DNA of 53,936 nt. Origin: CAZEIW01 sp964512305 (GTDB lineage: Bacteria > Pseudomonadota > Gammaproteobacteria > Burkholderiales > Burkholderiaceae_F). The translations under genes and the position numbers were made by a program. The notes below the pieces were generated by a model, which did not search any database, was not told the origin of the DNA, and saw only the letters and a program-made list of their open reading frames with translations. This document shows, piece after piece, positions 40,493-48,421 of the stretch; position 1 is the stretch's first letter, and every line of letters starts with the position of its first letter. The DNA lies in NCBI GenBank assembly GCA_964512305.1, contig CAZEIW010000171.1, positions 1-53,936 on the forward strand, in the 5' to 3' direction.

Positions 40493-41743
40493 TCAGTCGA
40501 GCCTGGGCTTCAACCCGCGCACGTCGTGGTCGGTGACCACGCCGAGCAGCCGGCGGTCGCCGTCGGTGACCGGAATCGCCCGGAAGCCGTAGCGCTGGAT
40601 CGCCTGCACCGCGTCGCGCAGGGTCTCCTCGGGCTGCAGGGTGATCACGCGTTCGGTCATCACGTCCGCCAGCGTCTGACCGGGCTCGGCGGCGACGAGG
40701 TCGCGCAAGCCGACGACGCCGACCAGGTGCTGCTCGGCGTCGACCACGTAGACGTAGGTCAGCACGTCCTTGTCGCGCGCAAGCTCGCGGTACCGGCTCA
40801 GCACCTCGCCGACGCGCGCGGTCGGCGGCATCCGGATGCAGCCCTCGGTCGCGAACAGCATCACGCCTTCGTCGTGGTGCTCCAGGATCCGCCGCACCTT
40901 GCCCGCGTCCTCGTCGTCCATCAGCGCCAGGATCTCGTCGGCCTCGGTCGCGGGCAAAATGGCCAGGATGTCGGCGGCCTGGGCCGGACTCATCTGGCGG
41001 AACAGCTGGGCGGCGCGGTCGCGCTGCATGGTCGCCATCAACTCGCGCTGCACGCGCGGCTCGATCTCCTCGAGGGTCTCCGACGCGTGCTCGGGTTCGA
41101 GCTGGTTGAACAGCGCCTGGCGCTGGCCGCTGTCGAGCTCCTCCAGGATGTCGGCCAGATCGACGGGGTGGATGTCGCCGATGTTCGACTTCAGCACGTT
41201 GAGCTTCACGTCGCCCGAGAAGCTCCCCAGGTCGTCGGGCAGCGGCTGCACGTACATCCACGACACGGTCGAGTCGCCGCCGCTCTGCTGGGCGAAGAAA
41301 TCGGCGACGCGCTTCAGGCCGAGGCGCCGCAACAGCCGGTGCCGGCTGAAGTCGACCTCGCTCGCGTACAGCTTGCCCGCCTGGAACACGAGCTTCACGT
41401 CGTAGACGACCTCGACTTCGCGGTCGTCCATGTCCAGGATCTTCTTGTCCAGGATGTGGTCGCGCAGCAGCTTGGCGCCAGGCGCGGGCGCGGCCTGATA
41501 GGGGTCGAGCGACTCACCCTCGATCGCGATCTCGCTGCTGGCGATCACGGCGACGCGGTCCCACGGCACCAGCAGCGCGGGAAGGCCGTACGGCCGCTCG
41601 ACCACCAGCTGGCTGACCTCGGGCAGCTTGCCGGTCTCGACGATCACGAGATCCTTCAGGCGGCCGATGCGCTGCGAGCGCCAGTAGACGCGCCGGCCGA
41701 TCACCTCGCTCAGGAAGAACTCGCGCTCTACGACCGCGACCAT
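40493..41743 (-). CDS. soluble PRC-barrel / MgtE-N / CBS-pair protein
   Basis: 416 residues with no membrane segment. Residues about 10-140 form two PRC-barrel-like units (RRVYWRSQRIGRLKDLVIVE and ILDMDDREVEVVYDVKLV). Residues about 190-300 match the MgtE intracellular N domain (IHPVDLADILEELDSGQRQALF, then ATEADEILALMDDEDAGKVRRIL). Residues about 300-416 are two CBS domains (TYVYVVDAEQHLVGVVGLRDLV and AIPVTDGDRRLLGVVTDHDV). In MgtE this N plus CBS unit binds Mg2+ and gates the pore; here it is present without the pore domain. It is the third gene after the Nramp-type gene and a small membrane protein. Regulation of that transporter is inference. Confidence 0.9.
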   Translation of the reverse strand: MVAVVEREFFLSEVIGRRVYWRSQRIGRLKDLVIVETGKLPEVSQLVVERPYGLPALLVPWDRVAVIASSEIAIEGESLDPYQAAPAPGAKLLRDHILDKKILDMDDREVEVVYDVKLVFQAGKLYASEVDFSRHRLLRRLGLKRVADFFAQQSGGDSTVSWMYVQPLPDDLGSFSGDVKLNVLKSNIGDIHPVDLADILEELDSGQRQALFNQLEPEHASETLEEIEPRVQRELMATMQRDRAAQLFRQMSPAQAADILAILPATEADEILALMDDEDAGKVRRILEHHDEGVMLFATEGCIRMPPTARVGEVLSRYRELARDKDVLTYVYVVDAEQHLVGVVGLRDLVAAEPGQTLADVMTERVITLQPEETLRDAVQAIQRYGFRAIPVTDGDRRLLGVVTDHDVRGLKPRLD

Positions 41744-41750
41744 TAGGACC

Positions 41751-41927
41751 TCACGCAGCGACCATCGTGGCGAACTTGTACAGCATCAACAGCACCAGCA
41801 GGATCAGGTAGACCCGCAGGGACAGCAGGGACCAGCGCACCATCGGCGACATCTCGATCCGGGGCTCGCGGTACCTGTCGTTGATGGCCCGGACCTTGCG
41901 CACCAGCCGCGCGACGTTCCTCAGCAT
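41751..41927 (-). CDS. 58-residue membrane protein in the putative Mg2+ operon
   Basis: A basic N-terminal half (RLVRKVRAINDRYREPRIEM) is followed by one membrane helix (about residues 34-54, SLRVYLILLVLLMLY). The expected topology puts the basic half in the cytoplasm. No family is recognised. It starts four bases after the transporter stop codon and ends seven bases before the sensor-like protein starts, so all three are likely translated together. A GGGGTGAG box precedes the ATG. Small single-span proteins often tune transporters; this is context-based inference. Confidence 0.7.
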   Translation of the reverse strand: MLRNVARLVRKVRAINDRYREPRIEMSPMVRWSLLSLRVYLILLVLLMLYKFATMVAA

Positions 41928-41931
41928 GGGC

Positions 41932-43209
41932 TCACCCCTGTCCCTGGAACAGCGACGGGAACAGCACGCTGACGCCATAGAGCGTCGACAGCAGGACGAT
42001 GACCAGCACGATGAAGCCCCCGATCGCATTCTCCCAGCGGCTGTTGGCGAACTCGCCCATGTTCGCCTTGTCGTTGAGGAGCAGGATCAGGAACACCAGC
42101 GCCGCGGGCAGCAGCGTGACCGCGATCACCTGGACGAACAGCGTGATCAGCACCAGCGGCGCGCCCGGGATCAGCACCACGCCGCCCGCGCTCACCAGGA
42201 GCAGCAGGTAGCTGGCGTAGAACCAGGGCGCCTCCTTGATGTTCTGGTTCAGCGAATGGGCCCAGCCGAAGATCTCGCCGAACGCCCACGAGCTTGCAAG
42301 CGAGATGCAAATCGCGCCCAGAAGACCCGCGTCGAACAGCCCGATCGCCATGAAGGTCCCGACCCAGCGATGCGACTCCTGCAGCTGCACCGAGGCCTGC
42401 GCCGCGCTGTCGATGTCGACGCCCTTCAGCACGGTTCCGGTCACGACCACGATGAAGACCGCGACCACCACGGTCACGATCGATCCGAGCAGGGTGTCGA
42501 ATTTGCCCCACGGGATGTCCTTCTCCAGCATCCCCTTGTCGACCACCGCGCTCTGCTGGAAGAACAGCATCCAGGGCGCGATCGTCGTGCCGATGTTGGC
42601 CATCAGGAAGAAGAACAGCTGGCCGTCGAAGCCGCCGGCCAGATTCGGGATCAGCCCCTCGTGCAGGATGCCGTGCACCGATGGCCTGACCATGAAGGCG
42701 CCGGGAATGTAGACGAGGTTGAGCGCGCAGAACAGCAGCGCGATCTTCTCCCAGGTCCAGTAGCGGCCGTTGAGCATGATGGTGCCCAGCAGCACGACGA
42801 CGACCACGTAGGTGAGCCAGGGCGGGATCCCGAAGATCTCCATCGCCGAGGTCATGCCGATGAACTCGGTGACCAGCGTCAGCCAGTCGAGGATCATCAG
42901 GTCGATCAGCGAGAACCATCCCCAGAACGCGCCGAAGCCCGAGAAGATCGCCTCCGCATGGCCGCGCTTGGTGACCGCGCCCAGGCGTACGGTCATCTCC
43001 TGCACGTAGTAGGCGACCGGGATCAGGATCAGCAGGAACCAGATCAGGTTGTAGCCGTACTTGGCGCCCGTGGCGGCGTAGGTCGTGATGCCGCCGGCAT
43101 CGTTGTCGGCCACCATGACGACGATGCCAGGCCCCGCGATCACGAGATACAGCTGCACGGCCTTGGCGGCCTTGCGCAGCTTGTAATACAGCTTGGCGAA
43201 GAAATTCAT
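41932..43209 (-). CDS. Nramp-family transporter with altered metal site (NRMT-like, likely Mg2+)
   Basis: 425 residues with about eleven hydrophobic segments. In place of the first-helix DPGN motif it has DAGG (residues 37-40), so the Asp stays but Asn becomes Gly. In place of helix 6 MPH it has APW (211-213), so the metal-selective Met becomes Ala. Nramp-related magnesium transporters are described as lacking this Met, and Met loss widens the site for hydrated Mg2+. The rest, including GPGIVVMVADNDAGG and the helix 6 stretch that leads into FQQSAVVDKG, aligns well with Nramp. It heads a run with a membrane peptide and an MgtE-sensor-like protein. AAGGG precedes the ATG, whose first bases overlap an upstream frame (ATGA). 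Confidence 0.85.
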   Translation of the reverse strand: MNFFAKLYYKLRKAAKAVQLYLVIAGPGIVVMVADNDAGGITTYAATGAKYGYNLIWFLLILIPVAYYVQEMTVRLGAVTKRGHAEAIFSGFGAFWGWFSLIDLMILDWLTLVTEFIGMTSAMEIFGIPPWLTYVVVVVLLGTIMLNGRYWTWEKIALLFCALNLVYIPGAFMVRPSVHGILHEGLIPNLAGGFDGQLFFFLMANIGTTIAPWMLFFQQSAVVDKGMLEKDIPWGKFDTLLGSIVTVVVAVFIVVVTGTVLKGVDIDSAAQASVQLQESHRWVGTFMAIGLFDAGLLGAICISLASSWAFGEIFGWAHSLNQNIKEAPWFYASYLLLLVSAGGVVLIPGAPLVLITLFVQVIAVTLLPAALVFLILLLNDKANMGEFANSRWENAIGGFIVLVIVLLSTLYGVSVLFPSLFQGQG

Positions 43210-43343
43210 CGAACGCCCTTCAGGCGTGGCGCACGCTCGCGCGCGAGCGGGTGCAGCCGCGTGGACCTGCTCCAGGGGGCGAACGGGATCCGATGCCGCC
43301 GCATCGGAGTGTCGAATCGCCGGCCGCGGCGCGCGACCGGCAT
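43206..43343 (-). CDS. possible 45-residue Pro/Arg-rich leader peptide
   Basis: An ATG at 43343 opens a frame of 45 codons that ends in a TGA overlapping the transporter start (ATGA). The peptide has six Pro and thirteen Arg. In Salmonella the mgtA and mgtCBR leaders contain Pro-rich or Arg/Pro-rich peptides that read Mg2+ through ribosome behaviour, so the arrangement is suggestive. The ribosome site is weak, and high-GC DNA gives Arg/Pro-rich frames by chance, so this is only a candidate. Confidence 0.3.
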   Translation of the reverse strand: MPVARRGRRFDTPMRRHRIPFAPWSRSTRLHPLARERAPRLKGVR

Positions 43344-43539
43344 GGTGCCGCCGGCTAGCGCGCGGTCGCGGGCCGGGCGCCTGCCCGTCCGCCTTGGGAG
43401 AGATCGCGAAGTCGACTGCCCACAGGTCGCAGCACGAAGCCGGAAACGGGCGGAGGATATTGCAGCGCGGCGGCCGGCGTCAAGGACGCGGCCGGGCGAG
43501 CCGACCGAGCCGGCCGGGCGGGGCACACCCGCCCGCCGC
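43210..43539 (-). promoter_or_regulatory. 330-base structured leader region of the Nramp-type operon
   Basis: The region between pilU and the transporter start is longer than its neighbours' gaps and GC-rich. It contains strong hairpins such as CCGATGC / GCATCGG (around 43300-43320) and GCGACCG / CGGTCGC (around 43332-43370). No known magnesium riboswitch (M-box type) could be matched. It may carry the promoter and an untranslated regulatory leader. Confidence 0.35.
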
Positions 43540-44682
43540 TCATCCGCTCAGGCCGAGATGCTCGATGCCGCGGTTGATGCCGGCGACGCCGCCGTAAAGC
43601 CGCGAGTTGAGCTTGATCTGGAGGCGCAGGTCGTTGACCGAGTCGGCGTTGCGCAGCGCGTCCTCGTACGAGATCAGCTCCTTCTCGTGCAGGTCGTACA
43701 GCGCCTGGTCGAAGGTCTGCATCCCCTGCTCGCGCGAGCGCTTCATCACTTCCTTGATCTCGTGCACCTCGCCCTTGAAGACCAGGTCCGAGATCAGCGG
43801 CGAATTGAGCATCACCTCGACCGCCGGGATGCGGCCCTTGCGGTCCTTGAACGCGACCAGCCGCTGCGAGACCATCGCGCGCAGGTTCAGCGACAGGTCC
43901 ATGAGCAGCTGCTGGCGCTTGTCCTCGGGGAAGAAGTTGATGACGCGATCGAGCGCCTGGTTGGTCGAGTTCGCGTGCAGCGTGCACATCACGAGGTGGC
44001 CGGTCTCGGCGAACACGATCGCGTGCTCCATGGTGTCGCGGTCGCGCACCTCGCCGATCAGGATCACGTCGGGCGCCTGACGCAGCGTGTTCTTCAGCGC
44101 CACGTGCCAGTCCTCGCAGTCGACCCCGACCTCGCGCTGCGTGATGATGCAGTTGCGGTGCGGGTGCACGTACTCGATCGGGTCCTCGATCGTGATGATG
44201 TGGCCCTGGCTGTTCTCGTTGCGGTAGCCGACCATCCCCGCCAGCGTGGTCGACTTGCCCGAGCCCGTGGCGCCGACGATCATCACGATGCCGCGCTTGG
44301 CCATCGACAGCTCGTTGATCAGCGCCGGCAGGTTCAGCTCTTCGATCGTGGGGATCTTGTCGGCGATCGTCCGCAGCACGATGCCCACCTTGCCCTGCTG
44401 CACGAACGCCGACACGCGGAAGCGCCCGATCCCGGTCGGGTTGATCGCGAAGTTGCATTCCTTGCTGGCCTCGAACTCCGCCGCCTGCCGGTCGTTCATG
44501 ATCGCCCGCACCAGCTCGGAGGTGTGCTGCGCGGTCAGCGGCTGGTTCGAGACGGGCAGCACGCGCCCGTCGACCTTGAACGCGGGCGGGAAGTCCGCGG
44601 TCAGGAACAGGTCCGAGCCCTTTTTCGAAACCAGCAGGCGCAGCAGGTCGTGTACGAAACGTGTTGCCTGGTCTCTTTCCAT
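43540..44682 (-). CDS. pilU: type IV pilus retraction ATPase PilU
   Basis: 380 residues. Walker A GATGSGKST, Asp box ITIEDPIEYVH, Walker B QAPDVILIGEVRDRDTMEHA and His box ETGHLVMCTLHANS are all present. The length and C-terminus (extra residues after YEDALRNADSVNDLRLQIK) fit PilU, the partner of PilT in retracting pili. It starts 12 bases after the pilT stop. PilU works as a helper hexamer for PilT at the cytoplasmic base of the pilus machine. ATG 44682 gives the family N-terminus. Confidence 0.93.
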   Translation of the reverse strand: MERDQATRFVHDLLRLLVSKKGSDLFLTADFPPAFKVDGRVLPVSNQPLTAQHTSELVRAIMNDRQAAEFEASKECNFAINPTGIGRFRVSAFVQQGKVGIVLRTIADKIPTIEELNLPALINELSMAKRGIVMIVGATGSGKSTTLAGMVGYRNENSQGHIITIEDPIEYVHPHRNCIITQREVGVDCEDWHVALKNTLRQAPDVILIGEVRDRDTMEHAIVFAETGHLVMCTLHANSTNQALDRVINFFPEDKRQQLLMDLSLNLRAMVSQRLVAFKDRKGRIPAVEVMLNSPLISDLVFKGEVHEIKEVMKRSREQGMQTFDQALYDLHEKELISYEDALRNADSVNDLRLQIKLNSRLYGGVAGINRGIEHLGLSG

Positions 44683-44694
44683 GGTCAGCGTCCG

Positions 44695-45738
44695 CTAGCC
44701 GACGAAGTTCTCGGGGCTCTTCGCGTAGGTGCGCGCCTCGGCCACCGTGACAACGTTGCGCCGCACCAGGTCGAGCATGCACTGGTCGAGCGTCTGCATG
44801 CCGTGCTGGCTGCCGGTCTGGATCATCGAATACATCTGCGCCACCTTGTTCTCGCGGATCAGGTTGCGAATGGCCGGCGTGCCGACCATGATCTCGTGGG
44901 CGGCGATCCGCCCGCTGCCGTCCTTGAGCTTGAGCAGCGCCTGCGAAATGACCGCCACCATCGACTCCGAGAGCATCGCCCGGACCATCTCCTTTTCGGC
45001 GGCCGGGAACACGTCGACCACGCGGTCGATCGTCTTGGCGGCCGAGGAGGTGTGTAGCGTACCGAAAACGAGGTGGCCGGTCTCGGCCGCGGTCAGCGCG
45101 AGCCGGATCGTCTCCAGATCGCGCAGCTCGCCCACCAGCACCACGTCGGGGTCCTCGCGCAGCGCCGAGCGCAGCGCGTTGGAGAACGACAGGGTGTGCG
45201 GTCCGACCTCGCGCTGGTTGATCACGCACTTGCGCGGCTCGTGGACGAATTCGATCGGGTCCTCGATCGTCAGCACGTGGCCGTACACGTTGTTGTTCAC
45301 GTGGTCGAGCATGCCCGCGAGCGTGGTCGATTTGCCCGAGCCGGTCGGGCCGGTCACCAGCACCAGGCCGCGCGGGCGCAGCGAGAAGTCGGCGAACACG
45401 CGCGGCGCCTGCAGCTCGTCGAGCGACAGCACGCGCGAGGGGATCGTCCGCAGCACCGCCGCCGCGCCGCGATCCTGGTTGAAGGCGTTGACTCGGAAGC
45501 GCGCCAGGCCCGGCAGGTCGAACGAGAAATCGCACTCGAGGCTCTCGTCGAACTGCTTGCGCTGGGCATCGTTCATGATGTCGTAGATCATCGCGTGCAC
45601 GTCGCTGTGGTCGAGCGGCGGCAGGTTGATCCGGCGCACGTCGCCGTGCACCCGGATCATCGGCGGCAGCCCCGCCGAGAGGTGCAGGTCCGAGGCCTTG
45701 TTCTTGACCGAAAAAGCCAGCAGTTCGGAGATGTCCAT
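44695..45738 (-). CDS. pilT: type IV pilus retraction ATPase PilT
   Basis: 347 residues, usual for PilT. It has MDISELLAFSVKNKASDLHLSAGLPP at the start, Walker A GPTGSGKST, the Asp box LTIEDPIEFVH, Walker B EDPDVVLVGELRDLETI and the His box AETGHLVFGTLHTSSAAKTIDRVVDVF, then the AIRNLIRE C-terminal motif. It drives pilus retraction and twitching. It diverges from yggS, a classic arrangement in beta- and gammaproteobacteria. Confidence 0.95.
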   Translation of the reverse strand: MDISELLAFSVKNKASDLHLSAGLPPMIRVHGDVRRINLPPLDHSDVHAMIYDIMNDAQRKQFDESLECDFSFDLPGLARFRVNAFNQDRGAAAVLRTIPSRVLSLDELQAPRVFADFSLRPRGLVLVTGPTGSGKSTTLAGMLDHVNNNVYGHVLTIEDPIEFVHEPRKCVINQREVGPHTLSFSNALRSALREDPDVVLVGELRDLETIRLALTAAETGHLVFGTLHTSSAAKTIDRVVDVFPAAEKEMVRAMLSESMVAVISQALLKLKDGSGRIAAHEIMVGTPAIRNLIRENKVAQMYSMIQTGSQHGMQTLDQCMLDLVRRNVVTVAEARTYAKSPENFVG

Positions 45739-45916
45739 GGGTCCGATGGTTCCTGGATCGCCCTGGGCCGCAACGGCGCGGCCCGCGCGAAAGGCTTATG
45801 CTGCGCCCCGGCAGCGCGGCGCGCCGATCGGGTCCGGGCGGCCACGGCATGCCGGCCCACCCGGGACACACACGACACTGTATACGGCGCCGGTCGGCCG
45901 GTCGATCACGAAGATT

Positions 45917-46636
45917 ATGTCCACTTTGGACGGCACCACGCAACTTCGGCTGCAGCAGGTTCGTGGCCGCATCGCCGAGGCCGCGCGCCGCGTCGGCCGT
46001 CCGGATGACTCCGTGGCCCTGGTCGCCGTCGGCAAGACTTTCGGCGCCGCGCAGATCGCGGCGGCGGCGGCCGCGGGTCAGCGCCGCTTCGGAGAGAACT
46101 ATGTGCAGGAGGCCGCAGCCAAGATCGACGCGCTGCGCGAGTCGATGCCGGGCGCCCGCCTCGAGTGGCACTTCATCGGGCCGATCCAGAGCAACAAGAC
46201 GCGCGAAATCGCGGCCCGCTTCGACTGGGTCCAGTCCATCGACCGCCTGAAGATCGCCGAGCGGCTTTCGGCGCAGCGGCCAACCGCGCTGCCGCCGCTC
46301 GACGTGCTGATCGAGGTCAACGTCAGCGGCGAAGCGAGCAAGAGCGGCGTGTCGCCCGAAGGGCTCGATGCGCTGGCCGGACAGGTGGCGCGCCTCGCCC
46401 GCCTGCGTCTGCGGGGACTGATGGCGATTCCGGAGCCGCAGGAGGATCCCGAGCGGCAGCGGCCGCCGTTCGCCCGTCTGCGCGGGCTTTTCGAACGCAC
46501 GCGGGCCCGGCTGGGGGGCCTCGCGCCGGACTTCGATACGCTGTCGATGGGCATGTCCGGCGATTTCGAAAGCGCGATCGCCGAGGGATCCACGATGGTG
46601 CGCCTTGGCACCGCGATCTTCGGAGAACGTCGATGA
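45917..46636 (+). CDS. yggS: YggS-type pyridoxal phosphate homeostasis protein
   Basis: 239 residues of the alanine-racemase-like N-terminal barrel without the second domain. The PLP lysine is in ALVAVGKTF (Lys40). FGENYVQEAAAKIDAL, EWHFIGPIQSNKTREIA and LSMGMSGDFESAIAEGSTMVRLGTAIFG are signature segments. It has no known catalytic activity; it buffers PLP and affects amino- and keto-acid balance. ATG 45917 gives the family length; upstream frames do not. The stop overlaps the proC start as ATGA. Confidence 0.95.
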   Translation: MSTLDGTTQLRLQQVRGRIAEAARRVGRPDDSVALVAVGKTFGAAQIAAAAAAGQRRFGENYVQEAAAKIDALRESMPGARLEWHFIGPIQSNKTREIAARFDWVQSIDRLKIAERLSAQRPTALPPLDVLIEVNVSGEASKSGVSPEGLDALAGQVARLARLRLRGLMAIPEPQEDPERQRPPFARLRGLFERTRARLGGLAPDFDTLSMGMSGDFESAIAEGSTMVRLGTAIFGERR

Positions 46637-47439
46637 GACTTGGCTTGATCGGCGGCGGCAACATGGCCGCCGCACTGATCGGCGGCCTGTGCCGCCGCGG
46701 AAGCAGCCCGGGCGACTTCTGCGTGGTCGAGGTCGACTCCGACCGGCGCGCCGTGCTGCAGCGCGAGTTCGGCGTCGACGCGGTGGCAGCGGCCGGGACC
46801 TCGCTGCGCGACGTCGACCTGATCGTGGTTGCAGTCAAGCCGCCCCAGATGCGCGAGGCGTGCGAGGCGCTGCGGCCATGGCTTGGCAGGCCGTTCGTGC
46901 TGTCGATCGCCGCCGGCATCCCGGCCGCCTCGGTAGCGGCCTGGTGCGGGACCGAGGCCGTCGTCCGCGCGATGCCCAATACGCCGGCGCTGATCGGCCG
47001 CGGCATCACCGCACTCACGGCCCGCCCCGGCATCACCGATGCGCAGCGGCGCCTCGCCACGCAGGCGATGGAGGCGGTCGGCGACGTCGTCTGGTTCGAC
47101 GACGAGGCGATGCTCGACGTCGCCACCGCGATCTCCGGCAGCGGCCCCGCGTACGTGTTCTACTTCATCGAGGCGCTGCAGGCGGCCGCACGCGAGATGG
47201 GCATGGACGAAGCCCAGGCGCGCCGCTTCGCCGTGACCACGTTCGCGGGCGCGGCCGAGCTCGCCGCGCAGTCGGGCGATTCGGTGGCGGTGCTGCGCGA
47301 GCGCGTCACGTCCAAAGGCGGCACGACCGCCGCCGCGCTGGCCAAGATGGCCGACGCCGGCGTCGCGCAGGCAATTGTCGACGCCGCGCACGCGGCGCTG
47401 GCGCGCAGCCGGGAGCTGGCGCAGTCGTACGGGCGGTAG
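46633..47439 (+). CDS. proC: pyrroline-5-carboxylate reductase
   Basis: 268 residues. Opening Rossmann motif LGLIGGGNMAAALIGGL, then VVAVKPPQM, the RAMPNTPALIGRGITAL core, ISGSGPAYVFYFIEAL and the closing VTSKGGTTAAALA, all characteristic of ProC. It reduces pyrroline-5-carboxylate to proline with NAD(P)H, the last step of proline synthesis. It overlaps yggS by four bases (ATGA), so the two are translated together. A perfect palindrome follows. Confidence 0.95.
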   Translation: MRLGLIGGGNMAAALIGGLCRRGSSPGDFCVVEVDSDRRAVLQREFGVDAVAAAGTSLRDVDLIVVAVKPPQMREACEALRPWLGRPFVLSIAAGIPAASVAAWCGTEAVVRAMPNTPALIGRGITALTARPGITDAQRRLATQAMEAVGDVVWFDDEAMLDVATAISGSGPAYVFYFIEALQAAAREMGMDEAQARRFAVTTFAGAAELAAQSGDSVAVLRERVTSKGGTTAAALAKMADAGVAQAIVDAAHAALARSRELAQSYGR

Positions 47440-47444
47440 AAACT

Positions 47445-47471
47445 CCCCTCTCCCGCCGTGCGGGAGAGGGG
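47445..47471. repeat. intergenic palindromic repeat, copy 6 (perfect)
   Basis: 12-base arms CCCCTCTCCCGC and complement around CGT. It lies between proC (plus) and ubiA (minus), convergent genes only 36 bases apart, so it is likely their shared transcript end. Confidence 0.88.
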
Positions 47472-47475
47472 AACA

Positions 47476-48366
47476 TCACCTCAACGCGAAGTCCGCCACA
47501 ATCCCGGCGAACACGCACAGCCCCAGCCAGTGATTGTGCAGGAACGCGCGAAAGCAGGCGTCGCGCTCGCGCTTGCGTATCAGCCTGACGTGGTAGACCG
47601 CGCAGGCGGCGGCGCCGGCCCAACCGAGCAGGAACGGAACCCGGGCGCCGATATACCCGCCGATCCCAAGCAGCGCTGCGAGATACACCGCGTAGCAGAT
47701 CGTCACCGCGACGACGTCGGCGCGGCCGAACAGGATCGCGGACGAGCGGATGCCAATGCGCAGGTCGTCGTCGCGGTCGACCATCGCGTACTCGGTGTCG
47801 TACGCGACGACCCAGAACAGGTTGGCGCCGAACAGTCCCCAGCCGAGCGCGCCGACGGAGCCCTGCACCGCCGCGAACGCCATCGGGATGCCGAATGAAA
47901 ACGCGATCCCGAGATAGGCCTGCGGCAGTGGAAAGAAGCGCTTGAAGAAGGGATAGCTTGCCGCGACCGCAAGCGCCAGCAGCGAGAGCTCGAACGCTGC
48001 GCGATTGAGCAGCGGCAGCGTCGCCGCCGCCGCGGCAGCCAGCACCGCCGCCACGATCAGCGCCTCGCGCACCGACACCTGGCGCGCGGCCACCACGCGC
48101 ATGGCGGTGCGCTTGACGTGGCCGTCGAATTCGCGGTCGGCGACGTCGTTGAGCGCGCAGCCGGCGGAGCGCATCAGCAGCGTGCCGGCGCAGAACACCG
48201 CGGCGAACGTCCAGCCGGGCCAGCCGCGGGCCGCGATCCACAGCGCGCCCAGCGTCGGCCATAGCAGCAGCAGCGTCCCGATCGGCTTGTCGAGGCGGGT
48301 GAGGCGCGTGTACAGCCGCAGCCGCTCCCGCCAGGCGCGCGCCGGAATCGGGGTGATGGCGTTCAT
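47476..48366 (-). CDS. ubiA: 4-hydroxybenzoate polyprenyltransferase
   Basis: 296 residues with about eight membrane helices. The first Asp-rich motif is CALNDVADREFDGHVKRT (about residue 70) and the second is AYDTEYAMVDRDDDLRIGI (about residue 190). Both are needed for the Mg-polyprenyl diphosphate. It attaches the isoprenoid chain to 4-hydroxybenzoate in ubiquinone synthesis. The ATG 48366 starts the family N-terminus; its ribosome site is weak. Upstream on the same strand is an exported protein gene, 55 bases away. Confidence 0.95.
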   Translation of the reverse strand: MNAITPIPARAWRERLRLYTRLTRLDKPIGTLLLLWPTLGALWIAARGWPGWTFAAVFCAGTLLMRSAGCALNDVADREFDGHVKRTAMRVVAARQVSVREALIVAAVLAAAAAATLPLLNRAAFELSLLALAVAASYPFFKRFFPLPQAYLGIAFSFGIPMAFAAVQGSVGALGWGLFGANLFWVVAYDTEYAMVDRDDDLRIGIRSSAILFGRADVVAVTICYAVYLAALLGIGGYIGARVPFLLGWAGAAACAVYHVRLIRKRERDACFRAFLHNHWLGLCVFAGIVADFALR

Positions 48367-48421
48367 CGGCGGCACGATCCCGGCGGCGCGCCCGGCCATG
48401 CGAGCCGGCTCGCTTGTCCGC

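Noticed and set aside
43450..43500. GTCAAGGACGC near the Nramp operon, similar to a conserved piece of the M-box magnesium riboswitch
   Set aside because: It lies on the plus strand, opposite to the transporter transcript. The rest of the M-box consensus is missing.
41881..45057. A 1058-codon open frame on the plus strand over the Nramp, pilU and pilT genes
   Set aside because: Antisense to three clear genes. The translated product is rich in His, Asp and Arg without domains.
43355..46675. A 1106-codon open frame on the minus strand covering pilT, pilU and yggS
   Set aside because: It is out of frame with pilT and pilU and antisense to yggS. Its length comes from GC-rich codon bias.
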